The position numbers and the translations under genes were made by a program. From Procambarus clarkii (taxonomy: Eukaryota; Arthropoda; Malacostraca; Decapoda; Cambaridae): 64,000 bases of DNA. Of this stretch, positions 1 through 8,826 are shown piece by piece. Positions within the stretch are counted from its first letter, which is position 1. Each line of letters opens with the position of its first letter. The notes under the pieces are model-generated. The model saw only the letters and a program-made list of their open reading frames with translations, made no database searches and was not told the DNA's origin. The stretch covers positions 26,389,881 to 26,453,880 of the forward strand of contig NC_091195.1 in assembly GCF_040958095.1 (NCBI RefSeq). The letters are read 5' to 3'.

Positions 1-129
1 CGTGAGGAGGCCATTTATGAACTGTACTTTGTTGTTTGTTCTTGTTTTCAGTCCTTGTATGTTGGCAAAGATGAATGAGGTTACTCTATTAGTGATAGTT
101 TGAATGGGAGACTTTTTCGGCACGTCCAT
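1..129 (-). CDS. LINE ORF2, N-terminal start of the apurinic-type endonuclease domain (partial, runs off window)
   Basis: On the minus strand an ATG at 129-127 opens a frame that stays open to the window edge (43 codons). About 20 residues in it reads SFIFANIQGLK, then KVQFINGLL. This is the first strand and helix of the endonuclease/exonuclease/phosphatase fold that begins LINE ORF2 proteins (the N-I-Q-G-L motif, with the catalytic Asn). The start overlaps the ORF1 stop as TAATG, so ORF2 is probably translated by termination-reinitiation on the bicistronic RNA. In the family, ORF2 continues into reverse transcriptase, which must lie left of this window. Family knowledge supplies the function; the overlap and motif are seen directly. 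The clade cannot be fixed from 43 residues. Confidence 0.72.
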   Translation of the reverse strand, partial: MDVPKKSPIQTITNRVTSFIFANIQGLKTRTNNKVQFINGLLT

Positions 130-1079
130 TAATCGTGGACATAATGAGTTTGTTCTGACCAGTACTGATTGTTGTAGGGCAGTTTTCTGTCGTAGTTGTA
201 GTTCCCTTTCGGTGGGTAATTGTATCTGTAATTCTGGAATGCCAGTGGATCTGGCATCCAGTTCCATACACTCTCCATGCTGCTCCTTTTGAATTCTCTG
301 CCGGTCTGGTATAAAAAATTTATAGAGTTTCCTCCAAATTCATTATCCTGCTTGCCACTCTTTATGTAGCGTTCCGTGCCTTTCACGTGAAAGTGTGGGC
401 AGCTAAGGTCATAGCATTTTCTGTACTCCAGTGAGGTTTGGCACATGTCAGGATGGAAAAACCTACATATTGATCCAAATCGACACTCACCTTTCCTAAG
501 CATATTTAAACATTTTTGGGGATGTTGGTAACTGCATTCCAATCCTTTCTTATTACCAGCATATCTATGTCTGCATATGCCCTTTGCATAAAATTTGCAT
601 AAGTCTGTCCTTCTGTTCTGAATTGCTCTATCGAGAACCGTCGTGGTGTCTGTACCTATCGAGCTGTCAGTGCTGTCTGGTACACTTTCTAGTTTACTGT
701 CATCTACATCCAGGCCTACTGAGTCAGAGTTTGCAACTTCCTGAGTTTCAGCCTCAGTTTCATCCCTGACTATAGCCTCCGCCCCTTGTATATTAGAATT
801 GTTGTTCCTTTCCCACTCCTTCTGGATGGCTGGTAGGCTTCCAATGAATGATGTTTTCCGATCATGCGTCATGTTATCTAGAAGGTTTTTTAGGATATTC
901 CAAGCTGGCAGGTCATTTTTACACACCCAGAGCAAGTGGCCATCTCTCAGTGCCGTAGTGTTACTCACTCCTGTACAAGCCGAATGGAATCTAGTCTTAC
1001 AGATATAACATTCAATTCCCGTTACCTTCGTCTTTAAGAAGTTGTTACAGTGGCCACAAATTTGTTTATTTACTCCCAT
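129..1079 (-). CDS. LINE ORF1 protein with PHD-like finger and three CCCH zinc fingers
   Basis: Intact 316-residue frame with no introns. Residues 8-50 contain C-x2-C, then C-x2-C-x4-H-x2-C and a W-x-C, the pattern of a PHD/RING-like finger. An acidic, Ser/Thr-rich linker follows (about 90-155). Then come three CCCH fingers at about 160-232: C-x7-C-x12-C-x3-H, C-x8-C-x5-C-x3-H and C-x8-C-x4-C-x3-H. The tail is rich in Tyr, Asn and Pro. The frame lies directly upstream of an ORF2 start, so it is best read as the RNA-binding ORF1 protein of a non-LTR retrotransposon rather than a host CCCH protein. The RNA-binding role is inferred from the fingers. The frame being unbroken suggests a fairly young copy. 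The alternative, a host zinc-finger gene, is unlikely given the TAATG overlap. Confidence 0.7.
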   Translation of the reverse strand: MGVNKQICGHCNNFLKTKVTGIECYICKTRFHSACTGVSNTTALRDGHLLWVCKNDLPAWNILKNLLDNMTHDRKTSFIGSLPAIQKEWERNNNSNIQGAEAIVRDETEAETQEVANSDSVGLDVDDSKLESVPDSTDSSIGTDTTTVLDRAIQNRRTDLCKFYAKGICRHRYAGNKKGLECSYQHPQKCLNMLRKGECRFGSICRFFHPDMCQTSLEYRKCYDLSCPHFHVKGTERYIKSGKQDNEFGGNSINFLYQTGREFKRSSMESVWNWMPDPLAFQNYRYNYPPKGNYNYDRKLPYNNQYWSEQTHYVHD

Positions 1080-1206
1080 ATTGCCTTGTTTTGTTGTATA
1101 TATCTATATATTTATAATATTATATGTATATTGTATATTTGTAACAATATATATATTTATATGTTTAATATTATAATATTATGTATATCGTATATTTGTA
1201 ATATGT
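1080..1206. repeat. AT-rich low-complexity tract
   Basis: Almost pure A/T with TATATAT and TATTTGTAA runs. It sits immediately upstream of the ORF1 start on the minus strand, so it may be part of that LINE's 5' leader or unrelated flanking DNA. No gene seen. Confidence 0.6.
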
Positions 1207-1214
1207 GTGTTATT

Positions 1215-1366
1215 TTGTTCAAACTTTATGGTCGATCTCGACCAGTCCAGCCAAAAGGCATTGACTTCGATGCCTTTCGGGGTCGACTGTCCATTTCGTG
1301 GAGAGGGGAATGACGTCGATAACAATGTTATACTTAGTGCATTTTTATACTTTCTTACAATGTATT
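1215..1366 (+). mobile_element. LINE 3' UTR, left fragment (split by insertion)
   Basis: Ends in the 25-bp word at 1342-1366 that recurs at 2852-2876, where the LINE 3' end continues. It contains a perfect 8-bp stem hairpin (AAAGGCAT/ATGCCTTT) around 1254-1277. Joining 1215-1366 to 2877-3071 is inferred from that shared word. Confidence 0.5.
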
Positions 1367-1370
1367 TTTT

Positions 1371-1541
1371 GGGGGAGCCCCATCGGCTCCCGGAGCTATC
1401 CAGGCTGATATGCTAATATCCGACTTTGGCATCAGTCATGTGTATGGAGTTCTGTGGGCCTAACAGGGACCATGAGCCAGAACCTGGCCCCCCTCACAGG
1501 CACGAGGAGCAATGGCCTATAGAAACCCCTGTGTGGTTGAA
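1371..1541 (+). repeat. Left arm of imperfect ~170-bp inverted repeat
   Basis: Reads GGGGGAGCC, then GAGCTATCCAGGCTGATATG, and ends in GGCCTATAGAAACCCC. The reverse complement of 2643-2803 follows the same order with scattered mismatches. Confidence 0.7.
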
Positions 1542-2642
1542 AGCATTCTATGTCTGCCATTGACCGGTTAGGCACCCATAAAAGGTAAGCATCCCAAAGC
1601 AAACCCCAATTCTGTTGAAAATTGCTACAAAATGCTGAACAAGTGGATAAACTCCCAAACAGAAATGAGCAAATGAGTATGACATTACACGTCGCTGCGC
1701 CGTCGTCTGCGCAGCTCCTCCCTCCCCGGGAGGGGGATGGGGAAGGGGAAGCCCCAGACCCTCACCCCGGCCATGCACCTCTCAGTTCTGAGGCTGGACA
1801 TCAAAACACTCGTGAAAACCACCGACTAGGGGGGAGGGAGGGTTGCTGGGGGAGCCTCTGGGACTCGCCCAGAAAATGGCGTTTCATTACATTCAATGCT
1901 GGATTTCTGGGGGGAAGCCCTGTCGGCTTCCCAAAGCTACCTAACCACAGATAAAAACCATAGGAACCTACCCAGGAGGAGGTCACTGCTCACTCCTCAA
2001 TGTGAAGTCGAGACAACTGGCTGCAACAGCCGACCCAAAACGACACAGGCCCGACTAAGCCCAGGAACGTTTACCAAGTAACGCACAGCCAGCACCCTGT
2101 TCGATCTCCAAAAAAACCCGCGCCCGAATGTCAACCCAGGACATATTACCAAAAACAGCAGCAAGAGCAGCAAACTTGCTAACATTATGGGCACGGGGAT
2201 AGACTGCAGGCTGGCTAGGGCGAATAACCCTGCGCACGACCTGGAAGACCCGAACCCTGGAACAGGGAAGATGGGAAACCGGATCAACCCAAAGTGCATC
2301 CCCGGTTACAGTCCGTGGCGCGCAATTAACAGCAAAGAGCCGTAACTGGACACGACACATGATGCACCCCCTGACCTGATGAACCAAGCATCAACAACCC
2401 ATGGACCCCTCCGGGGAGCAGCAGTCTCATTCTTCGCCAGAAAAGGAGGAGACAGCTGCAAATGAACAAACCTACCGCCAGGACCACACGAGCAGAAACC
2501 CATGCGCTGAAGGAGAGCATGAAGCTCCGAGACCCAACCCCAAGAGGCCAATGCCAACGAGAAGAGAGCTTTAGAGAAACAGTCCTGAACCAAAGGGGCC
2601 ACTACGAACCGAGGAGAAGAGAGATAAGAGAGCACCAACTTC

Positions 2643-2803
2643 CAACTACACGGGGGTTTCTATAGGCCATTACTCCTCGTGCTTCTGTGAGGGGGGCCAG
2701 GTTCTGGCTTGTGGTCCCCGGTTGGCCAACAGAACTTCATACACATGATTAATGCCAAAGTCTGACATTAGCATATCAGCCTGGATAGCTCTGGGGAGCC
2801 TCC
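2643..2803 (-). repeat. Right arm of imperfect ~170-bp inverted repeat
   Basis: Reverse-complement partner of 1371-1541 (shared words include GGGTTTCTATAGGCCATTAC and CATATCAGCCTGGATAGCTC, allowing for mismatches). The arms are about 1.1 kb apart, so they could be two oppositely oriented copies or the ends of one foldback element. Confidence 0.7.
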
Positions 2804-2851
2804 AGGACTTACCCAGAAAATGGCGTTTCATTACATTCAATGCTGTTTTTT

Positions 2852-3071
2852 TTTTTATACTTTCTTACAATGTATTGTACCTGTAAACACTTCCCCCCCC
2901 CCCCGAGAAATTACCTTCTTAAAATTATGTTAGATTACTGACCTGCCCAAAATGCTATACGTCCTAGTGGCTTTACAAGAATGTAAAACATCAATGCTCT
3001 GTACTCTCATAAACCCAATGTACCTTCTTGTATATAAATAAATAAATTAAATAAATAAATAAATAAATAAT
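2852..3071 (+). mobile_element. LINE 3' end with (AAAT)n tail
   Basis: Contains GACCTGCCCAAAATGCTA and CTAGTGGCTTTACAAGAATG and ends in ACCTTCTTGTATATAAAT followed by repeated AAAT units (about 3037-3070). The AAAT microsatellite is the tail type of many non-LTR elements. A diverged opposite-strand copy of the same word block lies at 3610-3685. Naming it as a LINE end rests on this layout and my memory of decapod repeats. Confidence 0.6.
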
Positions 3072-3146
3072 GGTGTTTAATTACAATAACTTTTATATTT
3101 AGTCTATTTCTAACCAAATAAATTGAAGTTTGTATGCCGTTTTCAG

Positions 3147-3370
3147 GAGTGTTGTGGAGACCATAAATCGCAGTGCCTTTGTCACTTCTCCTTACCCAAT
3201 CATTCTCTATTGAGAATCACTGTTCACTAATTCAACAAACAAGAATGGCACAAATCTTCATGCAAGTCTTTGGGGACAAATTAGTAACCAAATTCCTATT
3301 CGAGTCAGATTTTTCTGACGATGTTCATCTTCCTAGCCCCTCGCAACTCAAGTATCGGATCTTGATCAAG
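3147..3370 (+). CDS. PLCE1: Phospholipase C epsilon-like exon (PI-PLC X-box), apparent 2-bp frameshift
   Basis: A pyrimidine-rich acceptor ending TTTTCAG precedes 3147 and a good donor (AAG then GTAAGA) follows 3370. Codons from 3148 give [13 protein letters not shown] then YPIIL. Two frames over, [34 protein letters not shown] and [14 protein letters not shown] follow. This is the C-terminal half of the PI-PLC X domain; the Glu of IENHC is a calcium ligand in the family. The [14 protein letters not shown] segment fits PLC-epsilon better than the beta, gamma or delta classes, from memory. PLC-epsilon cleaves PIP2 to IP3 and diacylglycerol downstream of Ras/Rho GTPases. The two halves are out of frame near 3204-3208, where CTCT stands for an expected CTCTCT. 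This is either decay, an assembly error or polymorphism. The intron before is phase 2 (read through the repair) and the one after is phase 0. Neighbouring exons are not seen. Confidence 0.82.
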
Positions 3371-3609
3371 GTAAGATGATACAATGAAAAATACCTTTCA
3401 CGAAAATAAATATTTTTTATGACTGACGGTAACAGCTAGAAGTATTGTTATTTTTTTTATCTGATTTAGAAATGTTTTAAGAGATTCAAAAAGGTTTTGT
3501 GTTTTTAACTGTTACACTGTACTTTAATTTCAGAAACCTATAAAAATCCTACATTTGTTATTTATGAATGTATAAAGTGATACAATGAGTTATGGGGGTA
3601 TATATGCTG

Positions 3610-3685
3610 GTGGGGGAGTAGTACATTCTTGCAAAGCCACTAGCATGCATAGCATTTTGGGCAGGTCCTTTACCACTGCACTGCA
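3610..3685 (-). mobile_element. LINE 3' UTR fragment, opposite orientation
   Basis: ACATTCTTGCAAAGCCACTA and TAGCATTTTGGGCAGGTCC form the reverse complement, with few mismatches, of the block at about 2945-2990. Only this short segment is recognisable. Confidence 0.55.
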
Positions 3686-3762
3686 CATGAACGCCACAAG
3701 GCACCTAATCAAGGGTGCACAGAGCACCACAAGTCACCCGATCAATGGTGTACAGAGCACCA

Positions 3763-3999
3763 TCTTGAGATGATTTCGGGGCTTTAGTGTCCCCGCGGCC
3801 CGGTCCTCGACCAGGCCTCCACCCCCAGGAAGCAGCCCGTGACAGCCGACTAACACCCAGGTACCTATTTTACTGCTAGGTAACAGGGGCATAGGGTGAA
3901 AGAAACTCTGCCCATTGTTTCTCGCCGGCACCTGGGATCGAACCCAGGACCACAGGATCACAAGTCCAGCGTGCTGTCCGCTGGGCCGACCGGCTCCCT
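3763..3999 (-). mobile_element. tRNA-derived SINE, copy 1
   Basis: On the minus strand the head has tRNA-like A-box and B-box sequence (GGTTCGATCCC) at about 3930-3999. The body follows with AACAATGGGCAGAGTTTCTT and CCCCTGTTACCTAGCAGTAA, and the tail ends GAAATCATCTCAAGA. Body and tail recur at 8188-8423 and 9168-9416. The anticodon-loop equivalent is CTTGTGA. Confidence 0.85.
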
Positions 4000-4781
4000 T
4001 GTGGCAGAAACACATGCGTTTCCACATGTGTGCCATGTTGACATGGCACAAACCATATGGCAGTTTTAGGCATAGGAAGTGATTCAAAACTTTCTTCATG
4101 GGGCTCACATCCTGTGTCTCAGGACTCCAGTAAGCAGATGCCATCTTGAAAAAAAATTGTCAGCATCCATACTGGCTGTGAGAGCCTCAGTACTGAGAAT
4201 GTGACCAAGGCTGGCACATGTTGCAGCAGCTCAGAGCACTGCTGTGCAGTTAGGGGCCACAGCACCACTTAGTAATGATGAATAAAATAGGTAACTGTAG
4301 TTATTTTGCATTGATGGTATTATAGATGATCCTGACTGTGATAAAGACTTTGTACAATGTTCAGATATCAGTGAATACATTCTAGTCACTTGGGCTCTAG
4401 GAGACTCGAATTGTGGACTCCATGCGTGTGTGAGGCTGAAGCTCTATTGACTGAGCTTTTAGTGAATACAATGTTAGCTACAATATTCATAGCATGAGGT
4501 AAAGACACACAGCATCCAGCCATTGTTTCCTGCATCTACACATCATGAAATTACCTCAGGTTCCTTCACAATATAACCTTATGGAAATGGATTCATATTC
4601 TGAATTTTTGTGATAGGAAAGTGGTAATAATAGCTGTTTTGTAGCTGGTCATAAGGAAATATGTAGAATTTTGGTGGCATTGTCTTGCATCACGACTGGT
4701 GGTGTCGTCTGTTTGTATCATGTGGCTCAATGCTGTGTTTTGATTTCATCACCATGCACACCAGAACTGCTTATTGTTGAC
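4000..4781. other. No gene recognised
   Basis: Mixed-composition, intron-like sequence. I see no conserved coding, tandem repeat or RNA gene here. It could be intron of the phospholipase gene whose exon lies at 3147-3370. Confidence 0.5.
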
Positions 4782-5340
4782 CAAACTACACACTAGAAAG
4801 TGAAGAGATGACGACGTTTCAGTTCATCCTGGACCATTATCAAGTCGATTGTGAAAGAGGAGGCAGCAATGACAATAAATAGGCAAAAGAGAGGTGAGGA
4901 GAAGGAAATCTTAGAGGACGAAAAAGCAAGGCAACAGGAACGGAAGGCAAGGCATAATAAAGAGGGTAATAATAGGAATATGAAAGGGAACATAAGAGAA
5001 AACAAGATAGAAAAAAAGATAAAAGGAAGGGGTAGGCTTATATTATGTCATGTTTGTTAGATAGGTTAGAACATTTGAGTATATACTGTGAAAAGGAAGA
5101 GTCAACAGCAACAAAGCCATGACTCAGGTTCATGTTGGCTATGTTTTGTATCGGAGCCGATTTGACAAGACGGCGTCTGTGTAGAGTAGAGGCAGGAAAG
5201 ATTATTTTGGAGGAAGACCAATCAATAGGATAATTAGAATCCCTAACATGATAGAAGAGAGCATTGTTTGTGTCTGCAGACTTAACACTTCTTTTGTGTT
5301 CCTTAACCCTTAAATGGCGCCTGGCTATTTAGCATTTGTC
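4782..5340. mobile_element. Probable dispersed-repeat remnant, family uncertain
   Basis: Begins with GTTGACCAAACTACACACTA (from about 4777), which is repeated almost exactly at 41247-41267. It continues with GACGACGTTTCAGTTCATCC and TGGACCATTATCAAGTCGAT, wording I associate with a common decapod repeat. A Lys/Glu-rich frame at 4851-5060 has no domain and is not called. Confidence 0.4.
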
Positions 5341-6000
5341 ACCCACAGGCACCTACCAAAAAAAAAAAAAAATCTTCCTAACCTGTTAAGTCGTGTTCCC
5401 TGATCACGGGAAAAATAAAAAAAAAAATCAATTGTACTTACTGGTGACATAATTGAGCCAACAAGATGGGCGATGACATCACTATTTGCATGTTCGCTCA
5501 TGCACGGTGCGTCCCGAAGGCATCGCACACGGTCTTCAAGCAGCCAGAGTTGCCACGAATTTATTTTTGCATCATTATTTACAGTGTCTAGGCCTGTATT
5601 ATTTGCAATATTAGTCACTAATTGTGTTGCACATAATGTTACATCACAGTTATTGTCAATAAATGTTGCATACATCGAGTATACACATGCGCACACAAAT
5701 GTTTTCCATTACGCCGTTATATTATGTAATCACAATGTTCATTATTTTATATGTACACACTAGCACACACTATGTACAGGTTTTTGCACTATTATTGCAC
5801 ATTTAGAGTTCTTGGAGTGAGTGGTAGTCGTTGAAGCAGTCGACAGCACACAATGCAACTGCACACCCTTCACACCATGTTTGCACCATTTTACGTTTCT
5901 GTTCTCTCCGTTTTGTTGTTTACATACTAGGCATTCACATTTGCCTATTGCACACTTTCCAGCTGGTGGCAAATTCTTTAGTCTGTGTTGCTGAAAGGCA
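5341..6000. other. No gene recognised, up to assembly gap
   Basis: Contains A-runs near 5357-5370 and 5420-5428 and CA-rich stretches. Short open frames on both strands show no family features. Confidence 0.5.
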
Positions 6001-6500
6001 NNNNNNNNNNNNNNNNNNNNNNNNNNNNNNNNNNNNNNNNNNNNNNNNNNNNNNNNNNNNNNNNNNNNNNNNNNNNNNNNNNNNNNNNNNNNNNNNNNNN
6101 NNNNNNNNNNNNNNNNNNNNNNNNNNNNNNNNNNNNNNNNNNNNNNNNNNNNNNNNNNNNNNNNNNNNNNNNNNNNNNNNNNNNNNNNNNNNNNNNNNNN
6201 NNNNNNNNNNNNNNNNNNNNNNNNNNNNNNNNNNNNNNNNNNNNNNNNNNNNNNNNNNNNNNNNNNNNNNNNNNNNNNNNNNNNNNNNNNNNNNNNNNNN
6301 NNNNNNNNNNNNNNNNNNNNNNNNNNNNNNNNNNNNNNNNNNNNNNNNNNNNNNNNNNNNNNNNNNNNNNNNNNNNNNNNNNNNNNNNNNNNNNNNNNNN
6401 NNNNNNNNNNNNNNNNNNNNNNNNNNNNNNNNNNNNNNNNNNNNNNNNNNNNNNNNNNNNNNNNNNNNNNNNNNNNNNNNNNNNNNNNNNNNNNNNNNNN
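6001..6500. other. Assembly gap (500 N)
   Basis: Exactly 500 N, a conventional placeholder length, so the true distance is unknown. It abuts a truncated SINE and a minisatellite, the kind of sequence that breaks assemblies. Confidence 0.98.
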
Positions 6501-6562
6501 GATTCGAACCCGGAACCTCAGGACAACGAATCCTGAGCGCTGCCCACTCAGCTGTCAGGCCT
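6501..6562 (-). mobile_element. tRNA-derived SINE head, cut by the gap
   Basis: The minus strand reads GGCCTGACAGCTGAGTGGGC, then the anticodon-arm stem CAGGA/TCCTG around TTCGTTG, then a B-box-like GGGTTCGAATC. This is a different head from the SINEs at 3763, 8188 and 9168. The body would lie inside the gap. Confidence 0.65.
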
Positions 6563-7440
6563 TGATCATGGATTCTACCTCCAGCTTAAAGTCTTGGAGT
6601 GAATCAGGTGACGCCTCCGGTGGGGGTAAATGCAACACCTCAGGTACTACCTCCAGCTTAAAGTCTTGGAGTGAATCAGGTGTCGCCTCCGGTGGGGGTA
6701 AATGGAACAGCTCAGGTACTACCTCCAGCTTAAAGTCTTGGAGTGAATCAGGTGACGCCTCCGGTGGGGGTAAATGCAACACCTCAGGTACTACCTCCAG
6801 CTTAAAGTCTTGGAGTGAATCAGGTGTCGCCTCCGGTGGGGGTAAATGGAACAGTTCAGGTACTACCTCCAGCTTAAAGTCTTGGAGTGAATCAGGTGAC
6901 GCCTCCGGTGGGGGTAAATGTAACAGTTCAGGTACTACCTCCAGCTTAAAGTCTTGGAGTGAATCAGGTGACGCCTCCGGTGGGGGTAAATGCAACCTCA
7001 GGTACTACCTCCAGCTTAAAGTCTTGGAGTGAATCAGGTGACGCCTCCGGTGGGGGTAAATGGAACAGCTCAGGTACTACCTCCAGCTTAAAGTCTTGGA
7101 GTGAATCAGGTGACGCCTCCGGTGGGGGTAAATGCAACAGTTCAGGTACTACCTCCAGCTTAAAGTCTTGGAGTGAATCAGGTGACGCCTCCGGTGGGGG
7201 TAAATGTAGCAGCTCAGGTACTACCTCCAGCTTAAAGTCTTGGAGTGAATCAGGTGACGCCTCCGGTGGGGGTAAATGTAACACCTCAGGTACTACCTCC
7301 AGCTTAAAGTCTCGGAGTGAATCAGGTGACGCCTCCGGTGGGGGTAAATGCAACACCTCAGGTACTACCTCCAGCTTAAAGTCTTGGAGTGAATCAGGTG
7401 ACGCCTCCGGTGGGGTAAATGTGACACCTCAGGAACTAGG
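6562..7440 (-). repeat. 72-bp minisatellite derived from a BEL/Pao gag gene (about 12 units)
   Basis: About 12 units of 72 bp. On the minus strand each unit encodes 24 residues: LHLPPPEASPDSLQDFKLEV plus VPEV or VPEL. The same peptide, HLPPPEASADSLQVFKLEV, occurs once in the BEL/Pao gag at 32881-32946, and the last unit runs on into ESMI as the gag runs into ESLI. The array is therefore a tandem amplification of a gag segment from a related element. Because 72 is a multiple of 3 and the unit has no stop, the frame stays open on both strands, except where a unit near 6990 lost 2 bp. There is no evidence it is translated. Confidence 0.9.
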
Positions 7441-7453
7441 TGTCAAGTTCTTA

Positions 7454-7627
7454 TGAACAAATCCACAAGGGCCGTGGCGAGGATTCGAACCTGCGTCCGG
7501 GAGCATCCCTGACACTGCCTTAATCGACTGAGCTACGACAGGGTTAAAAGGGTTGAAACCGAAGTTCTACTAAACTTACAGGATCCCGTAGCCTCTCCGA
7601 GGCACAAACCAAGATTGTACACAACCC
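7454..7627 (-). mobile_element. tRNA-headed SINE-like element, left arm of inverted pair
   Basis: The minus strand reads TCGTAGCTCAGTCGATTAAG (A-box region) and GGTTCGAATCC (B-box) within 7475-7545, then CTTGTGGATTTGTTC. It is nearly the exact reverse complement of 7645-7819. It is probably a SINE rather than a working tRNA, because the acceptor stem pairs only partly and the flanks are conserved between copies. Confidence 0.65.
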
Positions 7628-7644
7628 CCCCCCCCCCCCGTTGA

Positions 7645-7819
7645 GGGTTGTGTAAAAGCCTGGTTTGTGCCTCGGAGAGGCTACGGGATCCAGTAAGTTC
7701 AGTAGAACTTCGGTTTCAACCCTTTTAACCCTGTCGTAGCTCAGTCGATTAAGGCAGTGTCTGGGATGATCCCGGACGAAGGTTCGAATCCTCGTCACGA
7801 CCCTTGTGGATTTGTTCAT
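7645..7819 (+). mobile_element. tRNA-headed SINE-like element, right arm of inverted pair
   Basis: Same content as 7454-7627 on the opposite strand, with few differences (GGGATGATCCC against GGGATGCTCCC in the anticodon arm). The arms are separated by a C-run (about 7627-7641) and a few bases, so together they form a ~365-bp foldback. Confidence 0.65.
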
Positions 7820-7820
7820 T

Positions 7821-8030
7821 TGATGCATCACGTTAGTGTGATCTCTGTGTGTGTGTCAAGTTCTTACCTCTGGATCAGCATAATTATCCTTGATGCATCA
7901 CGTTAGTGTGATCTGTGTGTGTGTGTCAAGTTCTTACCTCTGGATCAGCATAATTATCCTTGATGCATCACGTTAGTGTGATCTCTGTGTGTGTGTCAAG
8001 TTCTTACCTCTGGATCAGCATAATTATCCT
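7821..8030 (+). repeat. 70-bp tandem repeat, three copies
   Basis: TGATGCATCACGTTAGTGTG starts at 7821, 7891 and 7961. The copies differ only in the short GT run. The word GTGTCAAGTTCTTA in each unit also lies just left of the inverted SINE pair (7438-7455), suggesting the pair inserted into this array. Confidence 0.9.
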
Positions 8031-8187
8031 TGCGGAGTTATACAGCGAGGTCATGGCCGTCGGCAGTTAGCCTCAGATGAGATACTACTGATTTAGCATG
8101 TAACCTACCATTACATTACGTATATTTGCTTGGTTAGATGCACACACTTTAGTGGCTTTTTCATATTTATTTAGTAGTGATGGTTAT

Positions 8188-8423
8188 GGGAGCCGAGCGG
8201 ACAGCACGCTGGACTTATGATCCTGTGGTCCTGGGTTCGATCCCAGGCGCCGGCGAGAAACAATGGGCAGAGTTTCTTTCACCCTATGCCCCTGTTACCT
8301 AGCAGTAAAATAGGTACCTGGGTGTTAGCTGTCACGGGCTACTTCCTGGGGGTGGAGGCCTGGTCGAGGACCGGGCCGCGGGGACACTAAAAAGCCCCCG
8401 AAATCATCTCAAGATAAGATAAC
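8188..8423 (+). mobile_element. tRNA-derived SINE, copy 2
   Basis: Head GGGAGCCGAGCGGACAGCAC, B-box GGTTCGATCCC, then the shared body (CAATGGGCAGAGTTTCTTTC) and tail ending ATCTCAAGATAAGATAACC. The anticodon-loop equivalent is CTTATGA. The head has lost a few bases at its 5' end relative to copy 1. Confidence 0.85.
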
Positions 8424-8826
8424 CAAGATATAGCAGTCAATTGTTCGCAGTGTCGTAGACCTTGAGACGGAGCCTGGAGCAGAGCTGAGAGCAGAGTGAG
8501 GCTAGGGGGTAGAGAGCTCCATGCGGGACGAGAGCGTGAAAGCTCGAAGCGGTCGGAGTCTGCTGTCTGCTCTTTGTCGAAGGTACAGCATCTTGAGGTC
8601 GGTAGGAACTGTCCACGTCTGTGCCACGTTCTTGAGGTCGAAGGTGTGCGGTAACTCTCCGGCGTCGGTACTGAACTGAACCACTGTGGAAATTATTCTG
8701 ATTAATTGATGAAGATTAAGGCACCCAAGAGGTGACACGGGTAGGAGATTACTCGAGTCAAGTTGTGATAAGGTGATAATAGTTACGTTGTGTGTTTGTA
8801 GCGTTACTCATGGCCAGAAGTTCCTC
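8424..8826. other. No gene recognised; one short repeat fragment
   Basis: About 8705-8745 (TGATGAAGATTAAGGCACCC) matches the start of the repeat at 39188. A 78-residue minus-strand frame over 8502-8738 has no recognisable domain and is not called. Confidence 0.45.

Larger units (their letters stand above)
1367..2851. mobile_element. ~1.5-kb insertion flanked by a 25-bp direct repeat
   Basis: The same 25-bp word lies at both edges (1342-1366 and 2852-2876), as expected for a target-site duplication. Both edges are T-rich (1365-1370 and 2846-2856), suggesting retroposition. The interior has inverted arms (1371-1541 and 2643-2803) and a ~32-bp direct repeat (from about 1874 and 2813, containing ATGGCGTTTCATTACATTCA). 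The short open frames inside have no recognisable domain. The family is not known to me. Confidence 0.5.

Noticed and set aside
1548-2665. Several 60-110-codon frames on both strands
   Set aside because: They lie in the 1.5-kb inserted element, overlap each other in different frames and have no recognisable domain.
3925-3999. Functional tRNA genes at SINE heads (also 8188, 9345 and 6501)
   Set aside because: Each is continuous with the conserved SINE body.
4851-5060. Lys/Glu-rich 69-codon frame
   Set aside because: Low-complexity composition inside a repeat remnant; no start or splice support.
5831-6565. 244-codon frame crossing 6001-6500
   Set aside because: Made mostly of the N gap.
6562-7440. 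CRISPR-like array or a secreted repeat-protein gene
   Set aside because: Units are head-to-tail with no unique spacers, the DNA is eukaryotic, and the peptide is a gag fragment without start, signal peptide or splice context.
7738-7803. Functional tRNA gene
   Set aside because: A- and B-box words are present, but the acceptor stem pairs incompletely, the anticodon arm is irregular (ATGAT loop), and the sequence is one arm of an inverted SINE pair.
8502-8738. 78-codon minus-strand frame as a small gene
   Set aside because: No domain, splice sites or homologous theme; lies between repeats.
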